From NCBI RefSeq assembly GCF_002260525.1, contig NZ_MRYI01000008.1, forward strand, positions 62,001 through 126,000: DNA of 64,000 nucleotides, read 5' to 3'. This document shows, in pieces, positions 12,385-22,543 of the stretch. Under the pieces are notes generated by a model. That model saw only the letters and a program-made list of their open reading frames with translations, was not told the DNA's origin and searched no databases. Each line of letters begins with the position of its first letter. The stretch's first letter is position 1. The position numbers and the translations under genes are program-made. This stretch comes from Hahella sp. CCB-MM4. Lineage in GTDB: Bacteria; Pseudomonadota; Gammaproteobacteria; Pseudomonadales; Oleiphilaceae.

Positions 12385-12428
12385 GCAAGTGTTACCGAAA
12401 TACCGCACAGGTGTTACCAGAGGTAGCA
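12385..12428. repeat. Two 22-bp imperfect tandem units after the DUF368 gene
   Basis: AAGTGTTACC (12387-12396) and AGGTGTTACC (12409-12418) are 22 bp apart inside similar surroundings (GCNCARGTGTTACC). The units start eight bases after the stop codon. Confidence 0.6.
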
Positions 12429-12628
12429 TAATGGCCAGGAAGCGTAATTTGAGGCTATCTATAACTATTGAGAATAACGTTGTTTTTTAACTAGTTAGCG
12501 ATGATATCTAGAAATGGATGTAAAAAATAAGAATAAAGTAGGTATATTTAATTCCGAAATGTTTTAAAAAAAGCGTGATTGTGAGGCAGCAAATAGTCAA
12601 ATACACAGGCTTATGTAACAGACTGTAT

Positions 12629-13420
12629 ATGAGAAGTGGCGTTAATTATGCTTACAAATGCGCTTGGTTCGTTATCGCCATTTTTTTGACTTCCTGCACC
12701 TCACCGAACATCTATCAAGACCCCGATTTTAACCCTCCCGTTTACTGGGGATCTCACCGTGTTTCCAAAGGGGATACCTTATATTCCATAGCCTGGAGGT
12801 ATGGCCGGGACTACAAGGAACTGGCTGAAATCAACAATATTCCGCCGCCATATATTATAAAAATTGGCCAGAGAATCAGTCTTGTGGTGCCGGAAGACTA
12901 TGTCTTTCGCACGCGTAAACCTGCACCAACCCCTGCCAAAAGTTCAAAAAGTACACAAAGTCCACCTGCGCAGGTGGCTTCGAAAAAGCCCGTTTACAAA
13001 AAGAAACAAAAGCCTTCCGGTACGAGTAACAAATATGTACCTCAAAATGTGTCCGGATGGGGGTGGCCTCACCCTGGCCCGATTATTGATACATATTCTG
13101 TTACCGGTGAAGTCAATAAGGGAGTGGACATTGCCGGTAAGATCGGTGATCCGGTGGTAGCCGCAGCCAGTGGCGAAGTGGTTTATGCAGGCAGTGGGTT
13201 ACTCGGGTACGGTAAATTAGTGATCGTAAATCACAGTGAAACGTACCTTAGTGCATACGCTCATAATCGCAAGATACTGGTAAAAGAAGGAGACTACGTA
13301 AAACTGGGGCAGCAAATCGCCGAACTGGGGCAGACGGGGGCGAAAAGGCCGATGTTACATTTTGAGATACGAAAAAACGGAAAGCCTGTAGACCCGCTGA
13401 CCTATTTACCAAAAAAATAA
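12629..13420 (+). CDS. nlpD: Lipoprotein NlpD, LysM plus degenerate M23 domain
   Basis: NlpD-type proteins are envelope lipoproteins that activate a septal peptidoglycan amidase (AmiC) rather than cutting wall themselves. I chose the ATG at 12629 because it gives a normal 23-residue signal peptide ending in the lipobox FLTSC; a GTG at 12575 would add 18 residues. A LysM domain follows (HRVSKGDTLYSIAWRYG, about residues 45-90), then a Lys/Pro/Ser-rich linker and an M23 fold to the C-terminus. The first metal motif, usually HxGxD, reads NKGVD, so a zinc ligand is missing, as expected for a non-catalytic activator. It lies directly before rpoS, and rpoS promoters commonly lie inside nlpD. Confidence 0.93.
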   Translation: MRSGVNYAYKCAWFVIAIFLTSCTSPNIYQDPDFNPPVYWGSHRVSKGDTLYSIAWRYGRDYKELAEINNIPPPYIIKIGQRISLVVPEDYVFRTRKPAPTPAKSSKSTQSPPAQVASKKPVYKKKQKPSGTSNKYVPQNVSGWGWPHPGPIIDTYSVTGEVNKGVDIAGKIGDPVVAAASGEVVYAGSGLLGYGKLVIVNHSETYLSAYAHNRKILVKEGDYVKLGQQIAELGQTGAKRPMLHFEIRKNGKPVDPLTYLPKK

Positions 13421-13516
13421 GCCTAAACAAAGCAAGGCACGAAGAAGAAAGTCCGCAAAATGCGGGACACCAACTATCACACTCCCTAAGGAGTTCACGA
13501 GAGCAGGGCTTTTATC

Positions 13517-14515
13517 ATGGCAGCAGAACGCGAAGCATATGCAGAAGACATTTCGTTTGAAAATGATGTTGATATCTCCGAAATGGAGGAGATGAACGAA
13601 CTTGATAATGACGATGATGTAGTTGTTTCTATAGAGCAAAATCGCAGTGGTCGCTTTAGTCTTGGAGAAGGTCAGTCCTACCGTAATCTGGACGCCACTC
13701 AAATCTATCTGAATGAAATCGGTTTTTCGCCGTTACTTACCCCTGAAGAAGAAGTCTATTTTGCCCGTCTGGCCCGCAAGGGTGATGAAAAAGGCCGGAA
13801 GCGGATGATCGAAAGCAATCTGCGTCTGGTTGTTAAGATTGCACGTCGCTATGTTAACCGAGGCCTTTCATTGCTGGATTTGATTGAAGAAGGCAACCTG
13901 GGCCTGATCCGCGCTGTTGAGAAGTTCGATCCCGAGCGTGGGTTTCGTTTCTCTACATATGCCACCTGGTGGATTCGTCAAACCATCGAACGGGCTATCA
14001 TGAATCAGACCCGGACTATCCGTCTGCCGATTCATGTAGTAAAAGAACTAAATGTTTATCTACGTGCCGCTCGTGAGTTAACCCAGAAGCTTGATCATGA
14101 GCCAAGTGCGGAAGAAATCGCAGAATTGCTTGAGAAGCCGGTGAAAGACGTCAAGCGTATGCTGGGTCTGAACGAGCGCATTACTTCGGTTGATTCTCCT
14201 ATCAGCGGAAATTCCGAAAAATCCCTGCTTGAAACGGTTGCCGATGAAGCGAGTAACGATCCTGCTGAGATGCTTCAGGATTCTGACCTGAAAGGGTGTC
14301 TGGATCGTTGGTTGGATCAGCTGTCTGATAAGCAGCAGGAAGTGATCGCACGCCGTTTTGGTCTGCGTGGTTACCCGATGAGCACACTTGAGGAAGTAGG
14401 GCAGGAAATCGGTCTGACTCGCGAACGTGTTCGTCAGATTCAGGTGGAAGCTCTCAAGCGTATGCGTGAACTGCTGGAGAAAGAAGGTTTGACTGGGGAG
14501 ACTCTGTTCAAATAG
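13517..14515 (+). CDS. rpoS: RNA polymerase sigma factor RpoS
   Basis: RpoS is the stationary-phase and general stress sigma factor. The 332-residue protein has an acidic N-terminus, region 1.2 ([17 protein letters not shown]), regions 2.1-2.4 ([12 protein letters not shown] to [16 protein letters not shown]), region 3 and region 4.2 with the helix-turn-helix [20 protein letters not shown]. The nlpD-rpoS junction and absence of region 1.1 distinguish it from RpoD. It is followed by a strong terminator. Its position after nlpD is the classic gammaproteobacterial arrangement. Confidence 0.97.
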   Translation: MAAEREAYAEDISFENDVDISEMEEMNELDNDDDVVVSIEQNRSGRFSLGEGQSYRNLDATQIYLNEIGFSPLLTPEEEVYFARLARKGDEKGRKRMIESNLRLVVKIARRYVNRGLSLLDLIEEGNLGLIRAVEKFDPERGFRFSTYATWWIRQTIERAIMNQTRTIRLPIHVVKELNVYLRAARELTQKLDHEPSAEEIAELLEKPVKDVKRMLGLNERITSVDSPISGNSEKSLLETVADEASNDPAEMLQDSDLKGCLDRWLDQLSDKQQEVIARRFGLRGYPMSTLEEVGQEIGLTRERVRQIQVEALKRMRELLEKEGLTGETLFK

Positions 14516-14545
14516 CCTTCTGTCATCAGCTGTCAGGTTAATACG

Positions 14546-14575
14546 AAGCCGCCCGCTCATCGGGCGGCTTTTTTA
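14546..14575 (+). terminator. Intrinsic terminator after rpoS
   Basis: AAGCCGCCCG pairs with CGGGCGGCTT around a five-base loop and is followed by TTTTATT. Confidence 0.93.
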
Positions 14576-14953
14576 TTGGCATTTATTAATGGAGCTCTTT
14601 TTAATGGCACGTTTAAGCACATCTACAAGTGCAAGTTACCAGAGCCTTTAAATCGCCGACGCTCTAAAATCACTAGCGATCATAAACCTACCAATGTCAC
14701 CCGGTGATTGCTAACCAGCTCACATTACCGGACAGATATGCCTGCGGACTCTACCTTTGTATAAGTACTGATGCCTATAATGACGTCGCCGATTGTCGAT
14801 AGGCCGGGAGGATCCGGCTTTTGGCCCGAAATAAGGACATTTGACGCCTGGTCACTGGTGACATTGTGGTATTTCAATTGCCTACGCGTCCCCTTTGCCC
14901 TTGCGTTCCATAATCACAATAACAGAACACAACCAAGCAATTAGGGATGGAAT
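14576..14953. other. 378-bp gap between rpoS terminator and the chalcone-like gene
   Basis: TTAATGG is repeated at 14586 and 14601 (15 bp apart), a faint trace of the duplication pattern. I looked for an RsmZ-type sRNA because Pseudomonas carries one beside rpoS. GGA triplets are sparse and there is no series of GGA hairpins with a terminator. The downstream gene promoter must lie here, but no strong match is visible. Confidence 0.5.
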
Positions 14954-15520
14954 ATGAAAAAGCTACTCACAGCCTTTGTACTCTCCTTCGCTCTCTCTCC
15001 GCTGGCCAATGCAGCCACAGTGGCGGATGTTGAAATACCTGACACGTTCGATGCTTCAGGTTCAGAGCTCAAACTGAACGGTGCGGGTGTGCGCTCCAAA
15101 TGGTTCATCGATGTATATGTTGGTGGCCTGTATCTTCCTGAGGCGAGCCAGGATGCCTCAGAAATCGTGAATGCCGATGAACCTATGGCGATTAAACTGC
15201 ACATGGTATCTGGTCTGGTTACCAGTGAGAAAATGCAGAAAACCACAATGGAAGGTTTTGAAAACGCTACCGGTGGAAATATGGCGCCGATCCAATCTCA
15301 GATCGACCAATTCATGTCAGCATTTGATGAAGAAATTCTTGAGAATGACGTCTTCGACCTGGTGTATGTGCCCGGTAAAGGGGTCGAGATATACAAGAAT
15401 GAAGAGCTGGTTAATACCGTCAGCAGTGGCGTGGATTTCAAGCAGGCATTGTTTGGTATCTGGCTGTCAGATAAGCCCGCGCAGGAAAGTCTGAAAAAGG
15501 CGATGTTGGGCGAAGGCTGA
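14954..15520 (+). CDS. Secreted chalcone-isomerase-like protein
   Basis: The 188-residue protein starts with a clear cleavable signal peptide (MKKLLTAFVLSFALSPLANA, cut after ANA at residue 20), so it is periplasmic. The rest resembles the bacterial chalcone-isomerase-like family (Chalcone_3): GAGVRSKWFIDVYVGGLYLP near the start, a central helical part and IWLSDKPAQESLKKAMLG at the end, where this family usually has a GxxP signature. These bacterial proteins are not known to act on flavonoids; fatty-acid or unknown ligand binding has been proposed for the fold. It stands alone, ended by a symmetric terminator. Confidence 0.8.
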   Translation: MKKLLTAFVLSFALSPLANAATVADVEIPDTFDASGSELKLNGAGVRSKWFIDVYVGGLYLPEASQDASEIVNADEPMAIKLHMVSGLVTSEKMQKTTMEGFENATGGNMAPIQSQIDQFMSAFDEEILENDVFDLVYVPGKGVEIYKNEELVNTVSSGVDFKQALFGIWLSDKPAQESLKKAMLGEG

Positions 15521-15540
15521 TTGCGGCTGTCCAGGAAATG

Positions 15541-15569
15541 AAAAAAGCCCCGTTTACGGGGCTTTTTTT
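15541..15569. terminator. Bidirectional terminator between convergent genes
   Basis: A6-GCCCCG-TTTA-CGGGGC-T7. The A and T runs on both sides let it serve the chalcone-like gene (+) and the alpha/beta hydrolase gene (-). Confidence 0.93.
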
Positions 15570-15612
15570 GTGACCTCTGAGTCCAATAATGATGAAGATC
15601 TGGAATCATTGG

Positions 15613-16590
15613 TTACAGGTGATTTTGTGATTCGGCCAGGATACGGATGTTTTGATGGCTCGATGCATGCTGAGTCAGCAGTCGGCATACCCTTGCCAGC
15701 AGTGGGGTGGGAAAATCATGACCCATTCCGTGGATCTGCTCGAATCTACTTCCCTCTATCTTGCGGGCGACCTCTTTTCCTTGCTCCGGTCTGATCAGTC
15801 GGTCTTCGTCGCCATGGATAACCTGTGTGGGGCAACGGATAATTCTCTGATAGCGATCTAACGCACCGGTTGCCATGATGGCGGCTGTCTGTCGTCTGGT
15901 GCCGGGGGCATCGTTGTCGTTTCTCTCGAGGACTCGGCTCAGGCGTGACATTAACTCCAGATCAGGCGAAGGATAGGAGCTGCTGCCGATGGCTCTGATG
16001 ATTTTTACTTTATGCTCCAGCAAGTGTTTCTGTGACTCAAAAGTGCGCTTTCGAATCAGGCTGATGGCCAGTTTGGGACTGAAGGTCGGAATTCCCGAAA
16101 ATCCGCTGGAGGTCATGATGACGGACAGACTGATCAGACGTTCTGGGCAACACGCCGCCAACACCTGGGCAATCATTCCTCCCATTGACGCACCGACGAT
16201 ATGTGCTCTCTTTATGTTCAAGTGATCCAAAAGCTCTGCAGCGTCCTGAGCCATGTCTTCAAGTGAGTACGGAGCAGAAGACGGGAGTCCGAACTTTTGG
16301 CGAATCAAGTTAAGTGTCAGGCTGGTGGGATGTTTGTCAAATTGGGACGAAAGGCCGATGTCACGATTGTCGAACCTGATGATATATAGCCCGCTGTTGG
16401 CCAACACTTGGCATAAGGCGTCCGGCCACACCAGCATTTGAGCGCCAAGCCCCATAATCATTAGCATGGCAGGATTTTCCGGATTGCCGAATGTTTCATA
16501 GGCAATACGTACCTTGCTTAGCTGGGCAAATCTGGTAGCGCTAGGAGCTTGATGATTAAGAGAGGTTATCGGAGCCACGACGGCAAACAT
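15613..16590 (-). CDS. Alpha/beta hydrolase
   Basis: From the ATG at 16590 it has 325 residues; a TTG start at 16650 would add 20. The fold is shown by FDNRDIGLS after the oxyanion region, the nucleophile elbow GASMGGMIAQ (Ser), the late segment VIHGDEDRLIRPEQG (acid Asp) and HGMGHDFP (catalytic His). The closest named relatives I can recall are aclacinomycin-methylesterase-like and other small-ester hydrolases. Substrate cannot be told from the sequence. It is transcribed alone, toward the shared terminator. Its upstream region contains the 18-bp repeats at 16702-16765. Confidence 0.85.
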   Translation of the reverse strand: MFAVVAPITSLNHQAPSATRFAQLSKVRIAYETFGNPENPAMLMIMGLGAQMLVWPDALCQVLANSGLYIIRFDNRDIGLSSQFDKHPTSLTLNLIRQKFGLPSSAPYSLEDMAQDAAELLDHLNIKRAHIVGASMGGMIAQVLAACCPERLISLSVIMTSSGFSGIPTFSPKLAISLIRKRTFESQKHLLEHKVKIIRAIGSSSYPSPDLELMSRLSRVLERNDNDAPGTRRQTAAIMATGALDRYQRIIRCPTQVIHGDEDRLIRPEQGKEVARKIEGSRFEQIHGMGHDFPTPLLARVCRLLTQHASSHQNIRILAESQNHL

Positions 16591-16701
16591 CCATGGTGAA
16601 ATCAAAACATCATCAAATTGTAATAGAAGTGCGGTATGTAAAGCAGACAATTGATGACGAATTAATCAAATATTCACACGGATTAAACGTAACTGAAATA
16701 T

Positions 16702-16765
16702 TTTATTTGTACGCGGAGAGCGTTTTTTAGGTGGAAAGCGTTCTGTGGGTGGAGAGGTTCTGCAA
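16702..16765. repeat. About three 18-bp imperfect tandem units
   Basis: The best two are contiguous, 16720-16737 and 16738-16755, with consensus GCGTTYTKTRGGTGGARA. A weaker unit precedes and another follows. They lie between the hydrolase start and the nth stop. Confidence 0.65.
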
Positions 16766-16801
16766 GTCCGTTAGTACGAAACACACCGGCACCAGTACTC
16801 T

Positions 16802-17437
16802 CTAGTCGATGACTTTTTGCTTGAACTCGCAGAGATCTTCAATGACACAGGCCCCGCATTTGGGTTTTCTGGCGGTGCAAATGTAACGTCCATGCAAAAT
16901 CAGCCAGTGATGGGCATCCATTAAATAGTCTTTTGGAACATGCCTGAGAAGCTTTTTTTCCACCTCCAGAACGTTTTTGCCGGGAGCGATACCGGTTCGG
17001 TTGGATACTCTGAAAATATGAGTATCTACTGCCATGGTGGGGTGGCGAAATGCGGTATTCAGTACCACATTGGCAGTCTTGCGCCCAACGCCTGGTAGTG
17101 CTTCCAAGTCTTCCCGGGTCTCCGGGACCTGAGAGTTGTGTTTTTCAATCAGGATTTTACATGCCTTGATGACATTTTCAGCCTTGGCATTAAAGAGACC
17201 GATAGTTTTGATGTATTCCTTAAGGCCCTCTACACCAAGGGCGTAAATAGTCTCAGGAGTGTTGGCAACAGGATACAGTCTGCGGGTCGCTTTATTGACG
17301 CCCACGTCGGTAGCCTGGGCTGACAGAATGACAGCGATCAGAAGTTCAAAAGGGCTGTTGTATTCCAGCTCGGTTGTCGGGTTGGGGTTCTCGGCCTTTA
17401 AACGGGCAAAGATCTCCAGTCGTTTGTCTTTGTTCAT
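16802..17437 (-). CDS. nth: Endonuclease III
   Basis: Nth removes oxidised pyrimidines from DNA and cleaves the abasic strand (base excision repair). The 211-residue protein has the helix-hairpin-helix LPGVGRKTANVVL with the catalytic Lys, the catalytic Asp in VDTHIFRVSNR, and the [4Fe-4S] loop with spacing C-x6-C-x2-C-x5-C (CTARKPKCGACVIEDLC). It follows rsxE in the same direction, the same order as in Escherichia coli and Pseudomonas, so it probably shares the rsx transcript. The gap to rsxE is filled by five short tandem units. Confidence 0.97.
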   Translation of the reverse strand: MNKDKRLEIFARLKAENPNPTTELEYNSPFELLIAVILSAQATDVGVNKATRRLYPVANTPETIYALGVEGLKEYIKTIGLFNAKAENVIKACKILIEKHNSQVPETREDLEALPGVGRKTANVVLNTAFRHPTMAVDTHIFRVSNRTGIAPGKNVLEVEKKLLRHVPKDYLMDAHHWLILHGRYICTARKPKCGACVIEDLCEFKQKVID

Positions 17438-17481
17438 GAGAATACGCTTGATTGATCGTTTCGGTCTGCCTGGGCTGCTGG

Positions 17482-17572
17482 CTTTACAAGAGCTGCCGCT
17501 TCTACAGGAGATATCGGTTTTGCATGAGCTATCTGGTCTGTAAAAGCTATCTGTTTTGCAGGAGCCAAGCGG
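17482..17572. repeat. Five 17-19-bp tandem units between rsxE and nth
   Basis: Units begin near 17482, 17499, 17518, 17537 and 17554. The consensus is about TTTTGCAGGAGCTATCTGG, with each unit 60-80 percent like it by eye. Nearly the whole 138-bp gap consists of this array. Confidence 0.75.
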
Positions 17573-17575
17573 TCA

Positions 17576-18286
17576 TCAGGAAATAGTGCCGGTAACTCTG
17601 ACTCGCTTGCTTCCGGTGGTTACTGCTTCCTTTTTGGTCTCCGCTGAACGCTTCATGCGATTATCAATGATATTTTTGAGCGCAATGATAAATCCCATGC
17701 CGACGAAAGCACCTGGAGGAAGGACTGCAAAAAGAAAGTTAGGGTAATCCTCGAATACGGTCAGCTGCCAGCTTTTAGCTGCCTCACCAAACAGCAGATC
17801 CATGCCGGTAAACAGAGTGCCTTGTCCAATAAGCTCACGGATACCTCCCAGCAGCATCAATACCAGAGTGAAGCCCAGGCCCATCATGAACCCGTCCAAC
17901 GCAGACGGCAGAATGGGATTCTTACTGGCAAACGCATCAGCCCGGCCCAGTATGGAGCAGTTGGTGACGATCAGTGGAATGAAGATACCCAGAATCTCAT
18001 AGAGTTCGTAAGTGTAGGCCTGCATGAGGAGTTCAGCGCAGGTCACGAAGGACGCAATGATCATGACAAAAGCCGGGAGACGAACGGATTCGGGAACAAA
18101 GTTTCTGATCAGGGATACGGCGATATTGGAACCGGTTAGTACCAGCATCGTTGCCAGGCCCAGTCCGATGGCATTAACCACGGTGCCTGTCACAGCCAGC
18201 AGAGGGCAGAGACCCAGTAACTGGACCAGTGCCGGGTTGTTCTTCCAGAGTCCGTCCTGGGTGATTTCCAGATAGGATTTCGCCAT
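17576..18286 (-). CDS. rsxE: Electron transport complex subunit RsxE/RnfE
   Basis: An integral membrane subunit (236 residues, about six transmembrane helices) of the Rsx/Rnf complex, which couples ferredoxin and NADH electron transfer to ion movement and in enterobacteria keeps SoxR reduced. It is homologous to RsxA: both share the [14 protein letters not shown] or [11 protein letters not shown] region and TNCSILG or TNCAVLG. Here these are [16 protein letters not shown] near residue 20 and [16 protein letters not shown] near residue 105. The C-terminal tail is basic and cytoplasmic. It is the last rsx gene before nth. Confidence 0.95.
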   Translation of the reverse strand: MAKSYLEITQDGLWKNNPALVQLLGLCPLLAVTGTVVNAIGLGLATMLVLTGSNIAVSLIRNFVPESVRLPAFVMIIASFVTCAELLMQAYTYELYEILGIFIPLIVTNCSILGRADAFASKNPILPSALDGFMMGLGFTLVLMLLGGIRELIGQGTLFTGMDLLFGEAAKSWQLTVFEDYPNFLFAVLPPGAFVGMGFIIALKNIIDNRMKRSAETKKEAVTTGSKRVRVTGTIS

Positions 18287-18350
18287 GACTGTCTTTTCCC
18301 TTATCTTCTGCTTAGCGCCTGAGGCAAACTGATGTGAATGGTCGCCTGGT

Positions 18351-18989
18351 TCATTGCGCTGTGCTTAATGCTGTGCCCAATAATATGGTGCGGTTCTGTT
18401 CGAAATATACGAGTGCTTTCTTGATGCTGCCAACCACTGCGCGTGGGGTAATGGTGGCACCTGTCAGTTGATCAAAGTAGCCGCCGTCCTTTTTGACTTT
18501 CCATAGCTCTTCTCCCGGATCATCCAGGGATTTGTCAGCAAAGTTGTCTATCCAGCGGGATTTGCGAGCTTCGATCTGATCGCCTAATCCTGGTGTTTCC
18601 TTGTGGGCGGTAATTCTGACGCCCTGAATTGTGCCATCCGGTCGAATACCGACGATGGCATTGATCTCTCCAGTGTACCCGTCAGGTGCAACCACTGGCA
18701 GAATGATCGCTACTGGCTTGCCGTGATTGGTTGCAATAAAGGCTTCGCTTTCCTCTTTGGTGCCTAATAACGGGCTTGGTGCCAGTGAGATGGCTGAGTC
18801 CAGCAGGTCATTGTCATGACTGTCCTCAGGTACAATCTCCATCAATGCCTTGGCGCGAGCCTGTTTTTGGGCTTTAGCAATGCGATCGGCAGTCGAGACC
18901 TGGGTGAACGCTATGAGACCGGCGGTAATAATGGCAAATAACCCCAGCCCGATACTTCCCCTGAAAATGGCAGCGCCCAAACTTGTCAT
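18351..18989 (-). CDS. rsxG: Electron transport complex subunit RsxG/RnfG
   Basis: RsxG carries a covalently bound FMN on the periplasmic face of the Rsx/Rnf complex. The start at 18989 is preferred: it has AGAG just upstream, gives one N-terminal transmembrane helix (residues 12-30) and clears rsxD by 25 bp. A longer frame to 19100 would overlap rsxD and add no family sequence. The flavinylation motif is TGATITP near residue 175 (normally SGAT, with the Thr modified), in the FMN-binding domain beginning around residue 95. It lies between rsxD and rsxE, as is standard. Confidence 0.94.
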   Translation of the reverse strand: MTSLGAAIFRGSIGLGLFAIITAGLIAFTQVSTADRIAKAQKQARAKALMEIVPEDSHDNDLLDSAISLAPSPLLGTKEESEAFIATNHGKPVAIILPVVAPDGYTGEINAIVGIRPDGTIQGVRITAHKETPGLGDQIEARKSRWIDNFADKSLDDPGEELWKVKKDGGYFDQLTGATITPRAVVGSIKKALVYFEQNRTILLGTALSTAQ

Positions 18990-19014
18990 ATTCTCTGTCA
19001 GCCTCTCTTGAAAT

Positions 19015-20058
19015 TCAGTCCGACTTTTTAATCCCGCGGTGGGCTTTACGATGCCCGTAGGTTCTGGGCTTGGTGTAGTAATCCAGAAATGGCGCGGCAA
19101 AATTCATTAATAACACGGAGAACGCCACCGCGTCCGGATAACTGCCCCAGGTGCGAATGATGTAAATCAGTATTCCAATACCCGCGCCGTAGTAGAGTTT
19201 GCCTAGACGGCTGGTGGCTGCGGTGACTGGGTCTGTTGCGATAAAAAACGCTCCGAGCATGGTCGCTCCGGATAACAAATGAATGCTGACCGGTGTATAT
19301 CTGTCGGGGTCCCATCCCAGTACCAGCGAGCAGACGGCCAGTGCAGCCAACATGCTCAACGGGATATGCCAGGTAATTATCTTACGCCATATCAAAAGCA
19401 GGCCACCTGCGAGAAAGCCCAGATTCACCCACTCCCATCCCAGGGCTACGTGCTGTCCGAAGATCGGGAGTTGCGACACTTCTTCTCTGGTCAGTACGTC
19501 AATTTGATGTTTGTAGGTGTCCAGAGGCGTGGCCATGGTGACGCCGTCAATATTCAGATTGCCGCCCCCAAAAATATATTGAAGTGTGGACAGAAAATCC
19601 GGAAGTTCAGTGAGGGATGAGGGCGTGGCCCAATGAGTGGTCATTTCAACGGGGAAAGACACCAGCAACAATGCATAACCGACCATGGCGGGGTTAAAGG
19701 GATTGCTGCCAAGTCCGCCATATAGTTGCTTGGATATCACAATGGCGAAAAGAATGCCGACCATGGTGACCCACCACGGAGCAAATGGTGGCAATGCCAG
19801 TCCCAGAAGAACGGCTGTCACAACGGCACTATAGTCACCCAGATAAAACATGACGGGACGTTTTCTGAGTTTGACGATAGCTGCTTCGCTGACCAGCGCC
19901 AGCAAGCTGGCCCAAACCACGTTAATCAGCACGCCCCAGCCAAAGAACCAGGTCAATGCCACGAAGCCAGGCAAGGTCGCCAGTAGCACCCACTGCATGA
20001 CCGATGCGGTGCGGTTTTTGCCCCGAAGGTGAGGGGAGGTGATCTGTAACAATGCCAT
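19015..20058 (-). CDS. rsxD: Electron transport complex subunit RsxD/RnfD
   Basis: A 347-residue polytopic membrane subunit with roughly nine or ten helices, homologous to NqrB. The flavinylation motif [16 protein letters not shown] (Thr in SGAT) is near residue 245, and the early segment [14 protein letters not shown] near residue 115 is a family hallmark. It transfers electrons through the membrane between RsxC and RsxG flavins. It lies 52 bp after rsxC, across a duplicated 21-bp segment. Confidence 0.95.
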   Translation of the reverse strand: MALLQITSPHLRGKNRTASVMQWVLLATLPGFVALTWFFGWGVLINVVWASLLALVSEAAIVKLRKRPVMFYLGDYSAVVTAVLLGLALPPFAPWWVTMVGILFAIVISKQLYGGLGSNPFNPAMVGYALLLVSFPVEMTTHWATPSSLTELPDFLSTLQYIFGGGNLNIDGVTMATPLDTYKHQIDVLTREEVSQLPIFGQHVALGWEWVNLGFLAGGLLLIWRKIITWHIPLSMLAALAVCSLVLGWDPDRYTPVSIHLLSGATMLGAFFIATDPVTAATSRLGKLYYGAGIGILIYIIRTWGSYPDAVAFSVLLMNFAAPFLDYYTKPRTYGHRKAHRGIKKSD

Positions 20059-20060
20059 TA

Positions 20061-20120
20061 TTGTGTTGCCCGAAATAATGTGGTCTGTTTAGTGAATATT
20101 GCGGTCTGTTTCATGATTGG
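20061..20120. repeat. Two to three 21-bp imperfect units at the rsxC-rsxD junction
   Basis: TGGTCTGTTT (20081-20090) recurs as CGGTCTGTTT (20102-20111), 21 bp apart, with a weaker copy before. The rsxC stop codon lies at the edge of the last copy. Confidence 0.5.
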
Positions 20121-22543
20121 CTTACCGGGTCCCGGATTTCGCCTCCGGCTTCTTGATATGCTGTCTCGGCGGCATTCACCCGTTCCAGGTTCTTTTCTAC
20201 GGCGCGGGTCAGCTTGGCGATTTTAGCCTCATCCTCTGGAGACTCTGTTTGAGCTTCGTCGAGCATTCCCTGCATCATGCTTAGTTTGTCCCGAGCTTTG
20301 TCGATATTGGTCCGTAAAGTCTCTAATTCTTCCGCCGAGATTTTCGGTGCCACTGGGGTTGCTTGCTGTTGGGCGTCCGTCAGGGCCTTTTCTGCCGCTG
20401 TCAATCGCTCCTGGTTCTTTTCCACGGCTCTGGTCAGCTTGGTGACTTTTGCGTCGTCCGAAGGAGACTCTTGCCGGGCTTCATCCAGCATGCCCTGCAT
20501 CATGAGCAATTTATCCCTGGCTTTGTCTACCTGTACTTGAAGCTGTTCAGGATCCGGGGCAGGGGTGTTGTTCTCAGATTGATCAGAGGAGTTTGTTCCA
20601 AGTGCCGATTTAAGCTCAGCCAGTTTGGCCAGGCTCTTGTCGAGAGATGGTTGTAGCTGGGCTGCGCGATCGGGGTCGGATTTCAGTGCTTCCTCTATCG
20701 CGTTCTTCAACGTCGCAACTTTGTCTTCCTGGCGTTTGATGCTGCGTTGCAGTTGTTCAGTATCCTGGGGCGGAGTATTTGTGCCCGTGTTATCCGAATC
20801 TGAGCTTTGTTTTCTGGCATCAGCGAGCGCCTTTTCGGCGAATTCCAGTCGATCCCGATTTTTCGCCACGGCATTGCGCAGCTTGTCTGTCATATCGGAC
20901 TGATCGGCTTCAGCCTGTTGCAGTGATGCCTCAACTTTAGCCAGCTTGTCTTTGGCTTTTTGTACGTTGCTCTCAAGTTCTGTGAGATCGGCTAAAGGAG
21001 CGGAAGCCTGCTCGCGTTTGGCCTGGGCTCGTTTGACCGCTTCTGCGACAGCTGCTTTCTTGGGATCTACCGCTGCTTCTGCCTCAGCCGCCCGGGCTGC
21101 CTGTGCCTTTGCAGCAGCTTCAGCCCGCGCTTTACGTTTGGCTTCTTTCTCTTCCTGTTCTCGCTGCAGTCGGGATTGGCGGAACTCAAACCGTTCGCGC
21201 GCCTTGTCTGACTTTTCCTGTTCCAGCTTTGTGGTCCGTACCTGGTTCTTGGAATAGCGGTAGTACTGAACCAGGGGAATGCTGCTGGGGCACACATAAG
21301 AACAGGCGCCGCACTCTATACAATCGAAAAGATTGTACATCTCCGCTTTTTCGAACTCCTGGGCTTTGGCAAACCAGAACAGCTGCTGGGGCAGCAGTTC
21401 TGCCGGGCAGGCTTCTGCACACATGCCGCAGCGGATGCACGGTTGTTCAGGTTGCGGCTGAGGGAATTCCAGATCCGTTGCTGCCAGCAGACAGTTGGTG
21501 GTTTTAACTATCGGTATGTCAGTGGAAAGAAGGGCAAAGCCCATCATCGGTCCGCCCATCAGAACTCTGGATGCCTTGTCCGCATTAAATCCTGCCTGTG
21601 TCAGCAGGTGCGACATCCGGGTGCCGATCAAGGTATCAAAGTTACCCGGATGTGCGACTGCGTCCCCGGTGACGGTGGTAATACGCGAAATAAGCGGTTC
21701 GCCATAGCGAATTGCCCGGTATACTGCCGCCGAAGTTCCTACGTTCTGGCACATAACACCGATATCGGCAGGTATGTGTCCCTGTGGTACTTCGAGACCG
21801 GTGAGAATCCTGATTAATTGTTTCTCGCCACCGGATGGGTATTTGGTGGGAATAACCACGACTTCAATCTGGGTTTCCCGAGCCGCTTCACGGAGAGCGG
21901 CAATGGCTTCAGGTTTGTTGTCCTCGATGCCAATGAGACATTCTTCCGGCTGCAGGATGGACGCCATGATTTCAAGGCCGCCGATAACTTCGCTCGCCCG
22001 CTCCCGCATCAACATGTCATCCGCCGTAATGTAGGGTTCACATTCGGCGGCATTCAGGATTAATGCATTCACTTTATCGTTGCGTGGTGGGTGCAGTTTG
22101 ATGGCGGTAGGAAAGCCGGCACCGCCGAGTCCTGCTATACCTGCCTGGCGGACCCGATGAAGAATGTCTGACGACGAGAGTTCCTCGTAATCTTCACAAG
22201 GGGTCAGTTCTGTCCATTCATCAAGGCCGTCTGTTTCGATGACAATGCAGGAGTCGGTCAGGCCTGAGGGATGCGGAACCTGATGGTCTTCAATAGCAAT
22301 CACGGTACCTGAGGTTGGGGCATGGACGGGCACGCTGACGGGGCCGATCGCTTCTGCCACCATTTCGCCCTTTCTGACCCGCTGTCCTATTTCCACAACG
22401 GGAACTGCCGGTTGACCAATATGCTGGCTAAGCGGCAGAAACAGGTACTGAGGGATGCCGGCATTCTTAATGGCTTGCCGGGTCGACTGATGTTTGTTTT
22501 CCGGAGGATGGATACCGCCGTGGAAGTCCCAGATCTGTCTCAT
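20111..22543 (-). CDS. rsxC: Electron transport complex subunit RsxC/RnfC with repeated coiled-coil tail
   Basis: RsxC is the NADH/FMN-binding, iron-sulfur subunit on the cytoplasmic side. The 810 residues divide into a core (1-460) with a glycine-rich nucleotide loop ([10 protein letters not shown] near residue 130) and two [4Fe-4S] motifs, [12 protein letters not shown] and [12 protein letters not shown] (near 370-420), and a long Lys/Glu/Ala-rich tail. The tail contains four related helical repeats, each of about 55-75 residues, built on DKARDKL[10 protein letters not shown] and AVEKNxERLxxAEKA. The last two are near-identical and 75 codons apart. Tails of variable length are known in gammaproteobacterial RsxC, but their role is unclear. 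It overlaps rsxB by four bases. Confidence 0.95.
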   Translation of the reverse strand: MRQIWDFHGGIHPPENKHQSTRQAIKNAGIPQYLFLPLSQHIGQPAVPVVEIGQRVRKGEMVAEAIGPVSVPVHAPTSGTVIAIEDHQVPHPSGLTDSCIVIETDGLDEWTELTPCEDYEELSSSDILHRVRQAGIAGLGGAGFPTAIKLHPPRNDKVNALILNAAECEPYITADDMLMRERASEVIGGLEIMASILQPEECLIGIEDNKPEAIAALREAARETQIEVVVIPTKYPSGGEKQLIRILTGLEVPQGHIPADIGVMCQNVGTSAAVYRAIRYGEPLISRITTVTGDAVAHPGNFDTLIGTRMSHLLTQAGFNADKASRVLMGGPMMGFALLSTDIPIVKTTNCLLAATDLEFPQPQPEQPCIRCGMCAEACPAELLPQQLFWFAKAQEFEKAEMYNLFDCIECGACSYVCPSSIPLVQYYRYSKNQVRTTKLEQEKSDKARERFEFRQSRLQREQEEKEAKRKARAEAAAKAQAARAAEAEAAVDPKKAAVAEAVKRAQAKREQASAPLADLTELESNVQKAKDKLAKVEASLQQAEADQSDMTDKLRNAVAKNRDRLEFAEKALADARKQSSDSDNTGTNTPPQDTEQLQRSIKRQEDKVATLKNAIEEALKSDPDRAAQLQPSLDKSLAKLAELKSALGTNSSDQSENNTPAPDPEQLQVQVDKARDKLLMMQGMLDEARQESPSDDAKVTKLTRAVEKNQERLTAAEKALTDAQQQATPVAPKISAEELETLRTNIDKARDKLSMMQGMLDEAQTESPEDEAKIAKLTRAVEKNLERVNAAETAYQEAGGEIRDPVSQS

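Noticed and set aside
12629-13420. NlpD as an active peptidoglycan endopeptidase
   Set aside because: The first zinc motif reads NKGVD in place of HxGxD, so a metal ligand is missing.
14576-14953. A possible RsmZ-type regulatory RNA after rpoS
   Set aside because: Pseudomonas has one beside rpoS, but here GGA motifs are few, not in hairpin loops, and no second terminator is seen.
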